A stretch of DNA of 64,000 bases from Symsagittifera roscoffensis (lineage: Eukaryota; Xenacoelomorpha; Acoela; Convolutidae). This document shows positions 21,001-27,960 of this stretch, one piece after another; position 1 is the stretch's first letter; the number at the start of each line of letters is the position of its first letter. Location: contig NC_087071.1 of assembly GCF_963678635.1 (NCBI RefSeq), positions 45,435,095 through 45,499,094 on the forward strand, given 5' to 3'. Under the pieces are notes generated by a model. It did not search any database. It worked only from the letters and a program-made list of their open reading frames with translations, and was not told the DNA's origin. The translations under genes were made by a program, and so were the position numbers.

Positions 21001-21029
21001 TTTGGTATCCTTGACTTGTCTAAACTCAT
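15051..21029 (-). CDS. gag-pol: Element 1 ORF A, gag-protease-RT-RNase H polyprotein, 1992 codons
   Basis: One open frame. Residues 1-330 are polar and probably disordered; about 330-430 is a long charged coiled coil; about 593-776 is a retrotransposon gag (capsid) region (SNLEGTAL, FRxxRRQREDETIDKFL-type block). Two CCHC zinc knuckles, C-x2-C-x4-H-x4-C, lie at about 800 and 851. The aspartic protease has LLDTGA at about 1160 and ILGRDF downstream. RT: SPWACGVVMAKKK, FRYLNAVT, MPFGLCNA and the catalytic YVDD at about 1645. RNase H: LDTDAS at about 1795, KAEMFAV, DNRALSW, ADSLSKK at about 1910. The first ATG at 21029 follows the long leader. Domain order PR-RT-RH with integrase next is Ty3/Gypsy. 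It makes virus-like particle and cDNA-synthesis proteins. No frameshift separates gag and pol. Confidence 0.95.
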   Translation of the reverse strand: MSLDKSRIPKRGNSSRKFIPEKQRKTMTDPFVDWIKRTRSDKEGTVSGRMVETKSQKTSEERRELLEVEVNTDHTMNNNQEVNELEGRGRRLASESTPVEQGHDFATSTGTLDREEMSELSDISTEVATTRRSPTDNTMMAGGTGKQTTSSSFSERMKNTFGNIFPFSMGGGAGNDGESQEEEDEEEQGDYGSQVSLNSSVQESEAHVGRETGTTDKFGVVTTISKEAITPGQSKDFMMRASSEPEPGENRTRGQGNALADPEIDNDKTSRQRAKARISTSTKLPGTDRVTPPLVTPLMDNGAALEEALNNIVGSLGEQNEQMSIRMSELERAVHIERERLREEINRNRQEVDRNEKRLKERTDEHMTRNLSRMTREAEQRELRLRADMEKLRIQQEQSLGTLDTKIDAMMERRTQAIMDRLDGLLSSKSGPKEGEPNSAGPSREPKVNFNEHQKRKTYGSTKGRGSSSGYATRDNGAWGPNNRASSTGNRRTSNERPTQGAQATGRSDSSNKGHTSPRRGHVGQAGSAHDDSDCRDAPQTEPSTRYGDTQAGHSRDATAMATAFEPLNRSLETFLTRLSKTNERSEKSRRVFKKPRCYKDESDGCIDTWIEVMKLHFEEEDLSERQECSALTSNLEGTALNCVMAKKQYQRDTAEKIFEILLNRFGSGVQGHQAMMRFEKRRQREDETIDKFLDDLEMLRRRSQPDESNQRMNLAVASKFIDGVKNDELRTMLATHYTPLSTNAPTPEELRLKSKEYLLLKPPSRSGYYKNNYGNFNNGPANQGNNWYKPRDDMDKRRSCANCSSTDHHVSACPAYKQGMKAIGFSLEDEDASELDHEDFMRGVIAKFGPRCFFCNLEGHFKSDCPQFWDAVADIKHPRHEEALSGVKASKARLLSEAEARRKDKPQELAAKKMQAVTEEAREPEPATAADDFKIDYKAAAKDALNRVQQELVTKEIEQKVKLELENEKLQEQLNTFEATEFEETKTPSSLDMKLKVISGKRFGMAPQGKKIQSIISVAGHQVIRNLSEPSEFTLMHLDTYADYLRQVEPRTESRAVRALLTTGGPRMKKLHGRYLEVYGPYQIMLNVDGISIYTRTYITTDDDQMGQIYLGEEELKVRRIGHDVMMEQDAVHIGYEADVTAHLLDTNGTKIGVTGLLDTGAVVSVMPIKTWERMGFTREDLITTNLRLAAANRGAIYVAGRTPVTVLHMGGRNLWMSFLVVENLDDADQFILGRDFVRNFDVMIDLNNGLIRIRNPDRKYVKRPINRIITDENKVPVFLDRKVKLQPGQAVVAIFRMRNLNSLSDSKQVCLVPNPNSQSSVILGRSFSVTRNGLCVSVLLNTLDTTVSIQRGKKLGYALPMRTDYEETQNLKKYSVKNCPHHANKDKILKRIDELKSIHKLFSMKSETDDGLSSCSNFPERPSSYELESDKPVLPEIEHLKGKIGEGDFEKLRDLLNRNADVFSRHKADIGCCNFVEHEIELEEGAVPHREGARRMTPQKSEACRAEIEMLLEYDMIEPSKSPWACGVVMAKKKGGQLRFCCDFRYLNAVTIKDAYPIPRIDESLSKLGDAKFFTTLDLGSAFWQVPLRKKDREKTGFACELGLYQWKRMPFGLCNATATFQRLMAQALTGVTKKYGNLLMCYVDDVVIATPTLEDHIDRLDEVFGCMKRAGLKCKPSKCEILRDSIKYLGRMVDRHGVRPDPEAVEAVLTWKAPRTDTQLMSFLGFANYYREFIKGYADKVYPMQKLMRNKGKKFEWNDEAQVAFENIKRELCEAPVLGMPTEKGMYVLDTDASVVAISGILHQEQEWNGRTVLRPIAYGSKVLSDTEMKYGAPKAEMFAVITFVEKYRAYLGSAPFKLRVDNRALSWLKTYSMDQSYIGRWIVRLDGYHMIIEHRMRDKHQNADSLSKKTEFYERLEQKQANQAEVKEGFSFLDKETYEALPLTRWLDKSGHPIPGHPELPVEKAAEIKILSKEDPVPLDLLLRSNLV

Positions 21030-21435
21030 TCTTTATTTGTCACTTTCCTATGCCTACTCTTGACTCAATTGCTAGAGACCTTATAGTTTTATTAACAAAA
21101 TAATGACACAACACAATAAATTTCACCAGATTCTATTAAATAGTGACCACGAATCTCTGTATGTTGTCAGAGTACAGTTTGTATAAAACTTATTCACACT
21201 AGCCGATTATCGGTCCAAAGATCTGGGAACTAGCACAATATGATGTTATCAGTCAATTTTAAAAGATAGTGTAGTCACTACCCAATCAAGCACAGTTTAG
21301 GTTGATTTAAAATCAAAAACAGGAATTATATATTGACACAATATGAATGTATATATAAAAAAAACGTATGTGTCTTGTACTCTTAGTTGGTCGCAGTACA
21401 ATAGTCGAACCTGTCTTTTAAAGAAAAAGCTTTCC

Positions 21436-21458
21436 CTGTTTGGTGCTGCACCAAACAG
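21436..21458 (-). other. Near-perfect 23-base palindrome in the leader
   Basis: An 11-bp stem (CTGTTTGGTGC/GCACCAAACAG) around a single central base. The homologous leader at 30994-31016 keeps the palindrome with a changed pair (G-C to A-T) and a G-T wobble. Position near gag suggests an RNA dimerisation or packaging element; that role is inferred. Confidence 0.6.
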
Positions 21459-21807
21459 ACAAAACTTTGAAGGCAGTAATTTTCTCAAGTGGGCGTCTAT
21501 TGCACCCACCGAGTATTGTGTTACCTATCTGCCTTCGGACTGCCCGAGCTAGACCTACTAAAATCCTCAGGGCAGTCACTTTTCCCAAAAACGTATTATG
21601 TTTCAATCCACACCAATGAGTCACGCTCTTTCTAATTTAGACTTAGTGTCGCGAATATCCGAGTTCGAATCTGTTTTGTATTAGTCTGGTTATTTTTGAA
21701 AGGCAGGTTACCAGTGCAGTCACTGATAGCTAGCCTGTGTATTAATAACTTAATACTTCTCACTTTTTAGTCTTTCTTTCGTTCACCTAAGTCCTTAATA
21801 AAATAAT

Positions 21808-22135
21808 ACCCCTCGGGATTGGCACAAATAGGACCCTTCCGGATTTGTCAGAATCTAGACCCCTCCGGATTGGGACCCCTCCGAGTTAGTTAATATAAGA
21901 CCCCTCCGGATTTGGACCCCTCCGAATTAGCTACTATAAGACCCCTCCGGATTCGGACCCCTCTTGTAAAAACTTTGACCCCTCCGGATTGGGAGCCCTT
22001 AGCTCTGTCAAAGTAGCTTTTTGTAGTTTTCTTAATTTCAGCTTATACCCCTCCGGATACGTTATGCGTTGCTATTATGCTGTTTGAATTAACTGGGAAG
22101 GGTATAGGGTCCTTTCCTAGACCCCTCCGGATTGA
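21808..22135 (-). repeat. Cluster of CCCCTCCGGATT motifs in the element 1 leader
   Basis: About ten copies of the motif (for example near 21871, 21900, 21939, 21978, 22047, 22120), irregularly spaced, with further copies near 22332, 22690, 23165, 23396 and 23423, and one in each LTR. The spacing is not a strict tandem period here, but it became one in the third copy (30237-30661). Confidence 0.75.
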
Positions 22136-23969
22136 AGTTAAGGCACTTATTTGACAGTTCACACTGACGGTGAAGGGTCTTATCACTTGCCTAATCTCGA
22201 CTCTATTATGGTTGTCTTGTGCCTTCAGCCCTCCTTTTTTGTCTAGAACTGTCCTAAATTACTTAGTTCAATCGCTATCAACTTTTGGTAGGGGTATAAG
22301 TGTTTTTCAGAAAAATTTATAAAACGTGAAGGGTGTACCCCTCCGGATTTGTGTGATTTGCTAAAAACAATCTCAAAAAATTTTCTCGCTCGCTTTTTCG
22401 AGTAATTTCTGATCCTATCAGTAAGCTCAGCTAATTTCTGATCTATTGGTACCAAGATCAACTCGATATGCCCAGTTGTTCCAAAGTTATTAACCAAAAC
22501 GTCTTTTTTCCAAATTCAAAAATTTTCTCTCTTATAGGTTCCGCCTAACTTTTTCCGCAAATCTGGTCCTTTCGACCTAAAAATTATTGATCCGAGCTCA
22601 GGAGGCCTATACTCTTCTAGTTCAATGCAAAAGACCCGATCTAAAACGTTTTTGTAGAAAAAATTTGCGAAAAACTATGCTACCTGGAGCCCTCCGGATT
22701 GGTGAATCTACCAAATCAAACACGTTAAGTTCGATTTCTCTGCAACCCGGAAGGCTTTCGGGTAGCGGGTTTTAAAACTCGTAGATTCACTAGTGGACGT
22801 TGTCCAGACAACTATTTTTACTGTCCTAACTCAAAAATTTCAAAAAATTTTCTGATTTTTTAGCGCTTTGTACTATCAAAAAAAATGGGAAATTTGGTTT
22901 TTGGTACCAAACTAGTTCCAACCACTTCCGAACTAAAGTTAACCGGTTCTACTTATTACAGTAGTGCAGTTACGATGTAACACACTAACTTAGCGCTTTT
23001 TTCCGTTTCAAAAAATATCGATATCTCAAAAATCGCGACTTGTGGGGGGATCAAAATATCGCAATTTTGACCCTAAAAACCGGTCAGTTTTCGTTGTTTT
23101 TGGCTGAAAATCGATATAAGACTATTAATATAGGCTATATAAGTAATAATACTAGGAATACTATACCCCTCCGGGTTTGTTTAATCTCCGAATTAAGGTG
23201 CTTAACTCGGATATTCGCAGTTCGGTGAAGGGTCACTACAGTGCAGCACTGTCGAGCCCCCCACAGATTACTATCCTACTCTTTGTACCAAAAGGGATAC
23301 AAAACTTGTTAACGATACCCAACAGTCGATTGTAGTTGTTGTTGAGCCACTTCCTGTTGTTCCCTGTACTGCTTGCCGGATCGGTCTTCACCCAAGACCC
23401 TTCCGAATTGAGCGCAAATCAGCTGACCCCTCCGGATTGAGCGCAATTTATCATTAACGTGCTTAAATGCTCAAATAATCCTACGGTACAAGCCTCACAA
23501 ACGGGCCACAAAATTGATCGTAATGATCCTGACTGATATAAATGCCTGTAACAACAATATATCTATCAACAACAAACGGGGGGGTTGAATCACATCTTGT
23601 CTGGGGGGATGATTTCTACTGATTTTTTACTTTTTTTACTTTTTTTGGTTTTTTCGGTTATTTTTTATGTTTTTTGTTTTTCTTGGGTACTATACTACTT
23701 TTTGTTTGGTTTTACTTATATCTTTAAGTGTTTTTGGTCACCAACCACTCAGGGGACGAGGGGACGGCCGATCCCCCCACCCTTCCTGGTTCGTGAATTT
23801 TCGGTCTTAACTAGGTTAAAAAACTATTCACGGCAATCTGGAAGGCCTCCGCGTTCCGAACTACCCTTCCGCCCCGGCGGTTTAGGCCTAATAAGGGCGT
23901 TAATGTGAGCATCCGCTCGGCGCGGAATGCTCGTTAACGGTTCTGCCGGTCATGATGTTAAAAAAGAAT

Positions 23970-23986
23970 AACACCCAGGAGCGCCA
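23970..23986 (-). promoter_or_regulatory. Primer binding site of element 1
   Basis: The minus strand reads TGGCGCTCCTGGGTGTT, beginning 12 bases after the 5' LTR. Element 2 has the identical 17 bases 11 bases after its 5' LTR. TGG pairs with the CCA end of a tRNA. The implied tRNA 3' end, CACCCAGGAGCGCCA, resembles animal tRNA-Asn ends (CACCCAGG..CGCCA), which I offer tentatively. The 11-12 base spacer is longer than usual. Confidence 0.8.
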
Positions 23987-23998
23987 TAAAAACATACA

Positions 23999-24919
23999 TG
24001 TAACATTCGCCCGGAAGATACATATCGACGGATAACAAAACTAAGTCTTAAGACGACTGGCTAGCGTCTAAACAGAGCTTTGCATGTTTTTCACCGTCTC
24101 TACCAAGCCAGTACTTTTCGGTGGTCTTTCTTACATCAGGCTGACAAAAACGTTACTGTTCTCCGGCTTCGACCAGAACGCTCAAATTAACTGAATTACA
24201 TGCAAAATCAGTGAGCTCATGGCTGGGTCTCAGTATCCCCAGACCACGAGGTCACTCCTAAAAACAGGGCTACTACTTATTATATTACTATTGTTTTTGT
24301 TCAGTAGATAAAAATCATCATCTCCATCGAAGATGGATCAACCCTTCCCCCCCTACTTCTAGCTCCTCATTCTTGTCAAAACGAATTAAGATCTTAATTA
24401 AATTCAAGTCAGGACATGACGGATGCTAAAATTCAATACAAGTTCATAAAAGTTCCCGTCCCGAGACCCTTCCGGATTCTTGAATCCGGCGAATCAAGCT
24501 CCTTAACCTCAAGTTCACGCTAACTCGGAGGGCTGGTTTTCACCCTTCACCGTTGTTCGCAACGGCCCTGCAACTATTGTAACAGCACAATAGTTGCAAC
24601 TCGGAACGTCCTCTGCTGTTCGGTAGTTCGTTGTTGTTTTTCAGTCTCGATTTCGTACTGTTCGTAATCGCAGATAAAAGTTGTTCTGTTTTTTCCCTCG
24701 TTTTTGGTAAAAATGGCCGTTTTAGCATTTCTCAGAAATGTTACGTCACCACTTCGAAAATTTAAAATTTTAAAATACGGGAATATCCTGACCTTCACCG
24801 TTCTGCTAATCATCGGAATAACGTCGTTAATCCTTCTAAATCGCCAATTCGGAAGGCTTGCTGCTAAAATACCGAATTCTGCAGAGGCTGCATTTTGGCC
24901 ATTCTGGTCGAATGTCACA
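23999..24919 (-). repeat. 5' LTR of element 1
   Basis: 921 bp, identical to 328-1248 except one base (24737). It lies upstream of gag on the minus strand and next to the primer binding site, so it is the 5' LTR and should hold the element's promoter. The hairpins described for the 3' LTR lie here at 24550-24565 and 24571-24596. Confidence 0.95.
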
Positions 24920-25310
24920 ATCCAAGTTTCCACAAGCGGACCCAAAACCGAAATCATTCAAAGTACAGTTTTTGAAAACGCAGTCGCAAAAACTTTTGAT
25001 GGTAAAATTGCTGAACTAACAAAAAGACAGAAAAAAGCTCGAAAAATGTTCGAGATAACCAATGATGTTGTCGATGTTGATGGAAACTTGGACTTCGCTG
25101 AAAGTATACTGCGAGCAAAACGAGCATGCGGGATTGATGATAAATTAATGAATCTGGAGTGGCTGCCTCTTACGACGAACCCATGCGAAAGACTATTCAG
25201 TCGGGCAAAATTGTCGATCGGTTATCTCAGGCACGGACTCTCTTTTCGAGCTATTCCTCTTTGTGAAGAAAGAGCTTTGGAATTCAAAATTTGCTTCAAA
25301 ATTTTTTTTG
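24920..25310 (+). pseudogene. hAT transposase relic, C-terminal part
   Basis: An open plus-strand frame that happens to start inside the LTR. Its element-free portion reads EIIQSTVFENAVAK, KRQKKARKMFE, then LPLTTNPCERLFSRAK and LSIGYLRHGLS followed by ALEFKICFK. The TTNPCERLFSRAK...LEF...K pattern is the hAT dimerisation region. It continues the relic at 1-327: with one ATC copy removed, the left frame reads through the insertion point into residues fitting FDxLxxxFP, after which a one-base shift is needed. The last ~15 codons of the open frame are antisense to an inverted hAT fragment, so they are probably not native. Confidence 0.65.
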
Positions 25311-25385
25311 CGACCAATTCATTATTGCCGGAAAGATAACACAAAACTGCCAAGTTCAACTGGTAACTTGCGCACCCGATCATCG
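25300..25385 (-). pseudogene. Inverted fragment of the hAT central region
   Basis: The minus strand translates as LNLAVLCYLSGNNELVAKK, which corresponds to the start of the relic at window position 1 (LAVMRYLSGNDELFVKI). About 33 of 38 bases match in inverse orientation. It is a small inverted duplication or a second hAT copy head-on to the first. Confidence 0.5.
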
Positions 25386-25774
25386 ATGTTTCTAGAACTT
25401 TTGATATTGTTCGTTATCGCAAACTAAGACAAGAAGTGAGGAAACTGGTTCACCATAAATTGCTAAAGTTACACATATAATATCATCGTGGCTCTGAGTA
25501 TCAAGTTTTTCTTCGTTACTTAGAGGAGTAAATGCCAGTAGAGGAGTCTGAGTTGTATTTTCACTGCGTCGTAAAAGGTTGCAAATGTTACCACATAATG
25601 AACTGACTCTGAAGACAAACCATCAAGTACAAGGCCGATTTTATCGGGTAATTCTTAGGAAATACGTTTTTCAACTTTCTCAACAATCTTGTCTGCGTAT
25701 CGAGTAAGTGTGTCGACTGTAAAGCTGTAAGACTAAATCGTTCCCGGAAACTGTTTTTACCTTCATGCTGAGTC
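25386..25774. other. Unassigned AT-rich sequence
   Basis: No open frame, repeat or RNA gene that I can support. It lies between hAT remains and the LINE-like remains and is probably degraded transposon sequence. Confidence 0.4.
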
Positions 25775-25955
25775 AAGATGAGGAAAAACAACAAAGAGTG
25801 TACAAGCAAAGATTGCTTAAAACCTTCAGGACTGAGAAATTGGATTGGATGTGATTGTTGTTCTAGTTGGTATCATATCAGTTCGTAAATATTTCTCTTA
25901 GCGATTCTAAGAAAACCCAATGGTTTCAGTGTCCTTTATGAGTTGATGCAAAATC
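25775..25955 (+). pseudogene. PHD-finger-like relic
   Basis: One frame gives KECTSKDCLKPSG followed by NWIGCDCCSSWYHIS, and a second frame, after a shift, gives KTQWFQCPL. The arrangement C-x4-C, WIxCDxC, WYH, then WxxCP is that of a PHD zinc finger. An in-frame stop and a frameshift make it a relic. PHD fingers occur in some LINE ORF1 proteins, so it may belong to the neighbouring LINE remains. Confidence 0.4.
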
Positions 25956-25971
25956 TGTTAAAAAAGCAACA

Positions 25972-26912
25972 ATGGGTAATAATTTAGTTCTAGACAATTA
26001 TGTCATTACAGCCATCTCAGATAACCGAGTACTCAAGAGCGTACCAAAAGACTCGCGTGTTAGAATTGCGATAGGACTTCGATTAGGCTCAGAAATATGC
26101 GAACGGCATAAATGCGTGTACCGAAAAGACGTTACCCAGGATGGTTGGCATGTTCTTTCTTGCCTCAAAAGTGCAGGGAGACTCTCTAGGCTTTCAAACC
26201 TGAATGCCCTTATAAAGCAGAGCTTATCTTCTACTCATATTCCGTCTGTTTTAGAACCACGAGACCTCTGCAGGACCGTTCAGAAGCGACCAGACGTTTT
26301 GACGCTCGTTCCATGGGCTGTTGGTTAGCAGTTCTTGTGGGATGTAACGGTAGTAGACTCCTTAGCTCCTTGTAGGATTAATTCTGGATCAGTTTGTAAC
26401 CCTGGTACGGCTGCAGTTGAAGCGGATGAGCGAAACAAAATGACAAGTATGAAGATCTTGAAGATGATGGATATCTTTTTCAACCGCTAGCTTTTGAGAT
26501 TCAAGGCGCGGCCTCCCCAGCACAGAATTTTTTTGAGCAAGCTATGTGAGAACCTAAGCATATGCATTGAGGAACCCAGAGCAGGCAGCTTTTTAAAACA
26601 TAGAACCTCCCTTGCAAAACAGATTGCGAACGCCGCTTGCGTACTAGGAACATTAAATGACAAATAACTTTCAACGAAATTTTTTATTTGTAATACTTGT
26701 ATATATTTTTTTCTCGTATCGAGTTACGTGTTTTTATTGAAAAAACATAACCCGTTTTGATTTTAATCGAAAAAGATTTCAACACTTGTCATACTTTTTT
26801 ATCATTATCACTTCGATATCTAGAAAATTCCAAGGATTATGTCTGGAATACGCGATGAAGGGACTCCTGACTGTAATCTCGGTTACTATGATACTTTTGA
26901 CCTTCTGATTAC
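25972..26912 (+). pseudogene. 3' end of a non-LTR (LINE-like) element
   Basis: Open frame 25972-26328 with GLRLGSEICERHKC, QDGWHVLSC, LEPRDLC and KRPDVLTLVPWA, the conserved region that follows the reverse transcriptase in a widespread invertebrate LINE-like family. An in-frame TAG at about 26326 (Lys in other copies) interrupts it. The frame then resumes with WDVTVVDSLAPC, and the coding part ends near 26665 after NAACVLGTLND. About 245 bases of 3' untranslated sequence follow, ending GACCTTCTGATTAC. The same coding end and tail make up most of each unit of the array at 56883-64000, in the opposite orientation. The 5' part and RT core are missing. Confidence 0.65.
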
Positions 26913-26929
26913 ACAAATCGTTCCAACCA

Positions 26930-27596
26930 TGAATTAATAGTTTGGCCTTTTTGTCTCACATCAGACTTCTTTAATACTTCTTTTTTTGTTGCTCTCATTG
27001 AGTTCAGTGCGCCAACATGGATGATCAGTGCTGTGGCTCATGAAATTTGAATATTTTTTGTTCATTTTCTGCTTCCTGGTTTTTTCCACATTCGCAGGCT
27101 TAATTTTTTTCGGGTTTGCAAGGCCAAGATTCGGGCTTGAGTCAATTTCTCGTTTTTTTTTAACTCTCAGATTTCAATTAAACTCCTTGATTCATAGGCC
27201 AACCATTCCCCCAACTTTCAACATAAGAGCGTCTACTTTGCCTTTGCTGTCTGTGTTTCAGGTGGATACCAAGATTCCAGGAAAAGCGCATTCATGCCTT
27301 TTCACACAAGCTTGTAATTGGCACATCAAGTACAAAATTTGTCAAACCAGCTCTAGTGAAATCTACAATTCACTCACCGCGGCGCCACATTCCAAGATCT
27401 GTATGAACCTGTTTTACAATACAGACCAAAGCGCCTTTATACACTTACCATTATCGACGGGTTTAATCATGATAGGCTGATCCACGAGAAGTTGAGCAAA
27501 AGTGAAAAAACTTAATCAACCTAATTACAAACAAGTTCCAGCCCAAAAATCTAATTGTCCCCAAAACAGTTCGAAACTCCAATAACAATGATGTTA
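26930..27596. other. Unassigned sequence between LINE relic and partial LTR element
   Basis: An open plus-strand frame of 150 codons (27028-27480) is present, hydrophobic at its start, but I find no family resemblance and no matching copy elsewhere in the window. I do not call it a gene. Confidence 0.35.
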
Positions 27597-27934
27597 TGTA
27601 CATTCGACCAGAATGTACGAAAATGCAAAGTCGGATTTCGACTTGTTATTGATGTGCATCTGACCGAGAAGACTGACGGCTTGTATGGATTAGCGGTGTT
27701 GGTCGTGCATTTTGACGAACGAGGTAGGGTTAGCTTGAGCAAACTGTAAATTTTTAAAACTTCGATTCATAAGTGAAAGACACGTAACCTTTTTATCTTT
27801 TGCACACACTGAAAACGGCGAAAACAGAAGAACAAAATGCTCAACGAGAACAACATTGAAATTAGACTGAGAAGAGTCAGACAAGAAATACGAACGATAA
27901 GAATACTATTGTGACTGACAACCACTCCGAGTTA

Positions 27935-27960
27935 TAACGATTGTGCAGCTACAATCGTTA
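27935..27960 (+). other. LTR hairpin, element 3 version
   Basis: A perfect 10-bp stem TAACGATTGT/ACAATCGTTA with loop GCAGCT, aligned with the 900-925 hairpin of element 1 read in its own sense. Pairs 1/26 and 5/22 differ on both strands of the stem, keeping complementarity. Confidence 0.65.

Larger units (their letters stand above)
21030..23969 (-). other. 5' leader of element 1, about 2.9 kb
   Basis: Noncoding region between the primer binding site and gag, very long for an LTR element. It carries many copies of (A/G)CCCCTCCGGATT (plus strand), a palindromic hairpin (21436-21458), T-rich tracts (23620-23720), and short frames I do not support as genes. It is homologous, in inverse orientation, to about 28450-31040. 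Confidence 0.75.
328..24919 (-). mobile_element. Element 1: giant Ty3/Gypsy-type LTR retrotransposon, near-intact, 24.6 kb
   Basis: Two 921-bp direct repeats (328-1248 and 23999-24919) bound the element; I found a single substitution between them (T at 1066, A at 24737), which indicates a recent insertion. Ends are TGTAACATTCG and CGAATGTCACA, an imperfect 11-bp inverted repeat. The flanking host sequence shows the same three bases, ATC, on both sides. A primer binding site, polypurine tract, gag, protease, RT, RNase H and integrase are all present on the minus strand, with RT before integrase, as in Ty3/Gypsy. Unusual additions are a macro-domain-like C-terminus on the integrase ORF and a second coding unit of about 2980 codons with SGNH domains. 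Two in-frame stops (15051, 7890) split the long reading frames. At over 24 kb it is far above the common 5-12 kb for LTR elements. Confidence 0.95.

Noticed and set aside
23960-23990. A tRNA gene at the tRNA-like sequence
   Set aside because: Only the 3'-end complement is present, next to an LTR, which is the expected primer binding site; no cloverleaf can be formed.
27028-27480. A 150-codon plus-strand gene with a hydrophobic start
   Set aside because: No recognised family, no second copy, and the surroundings are transposon debris.
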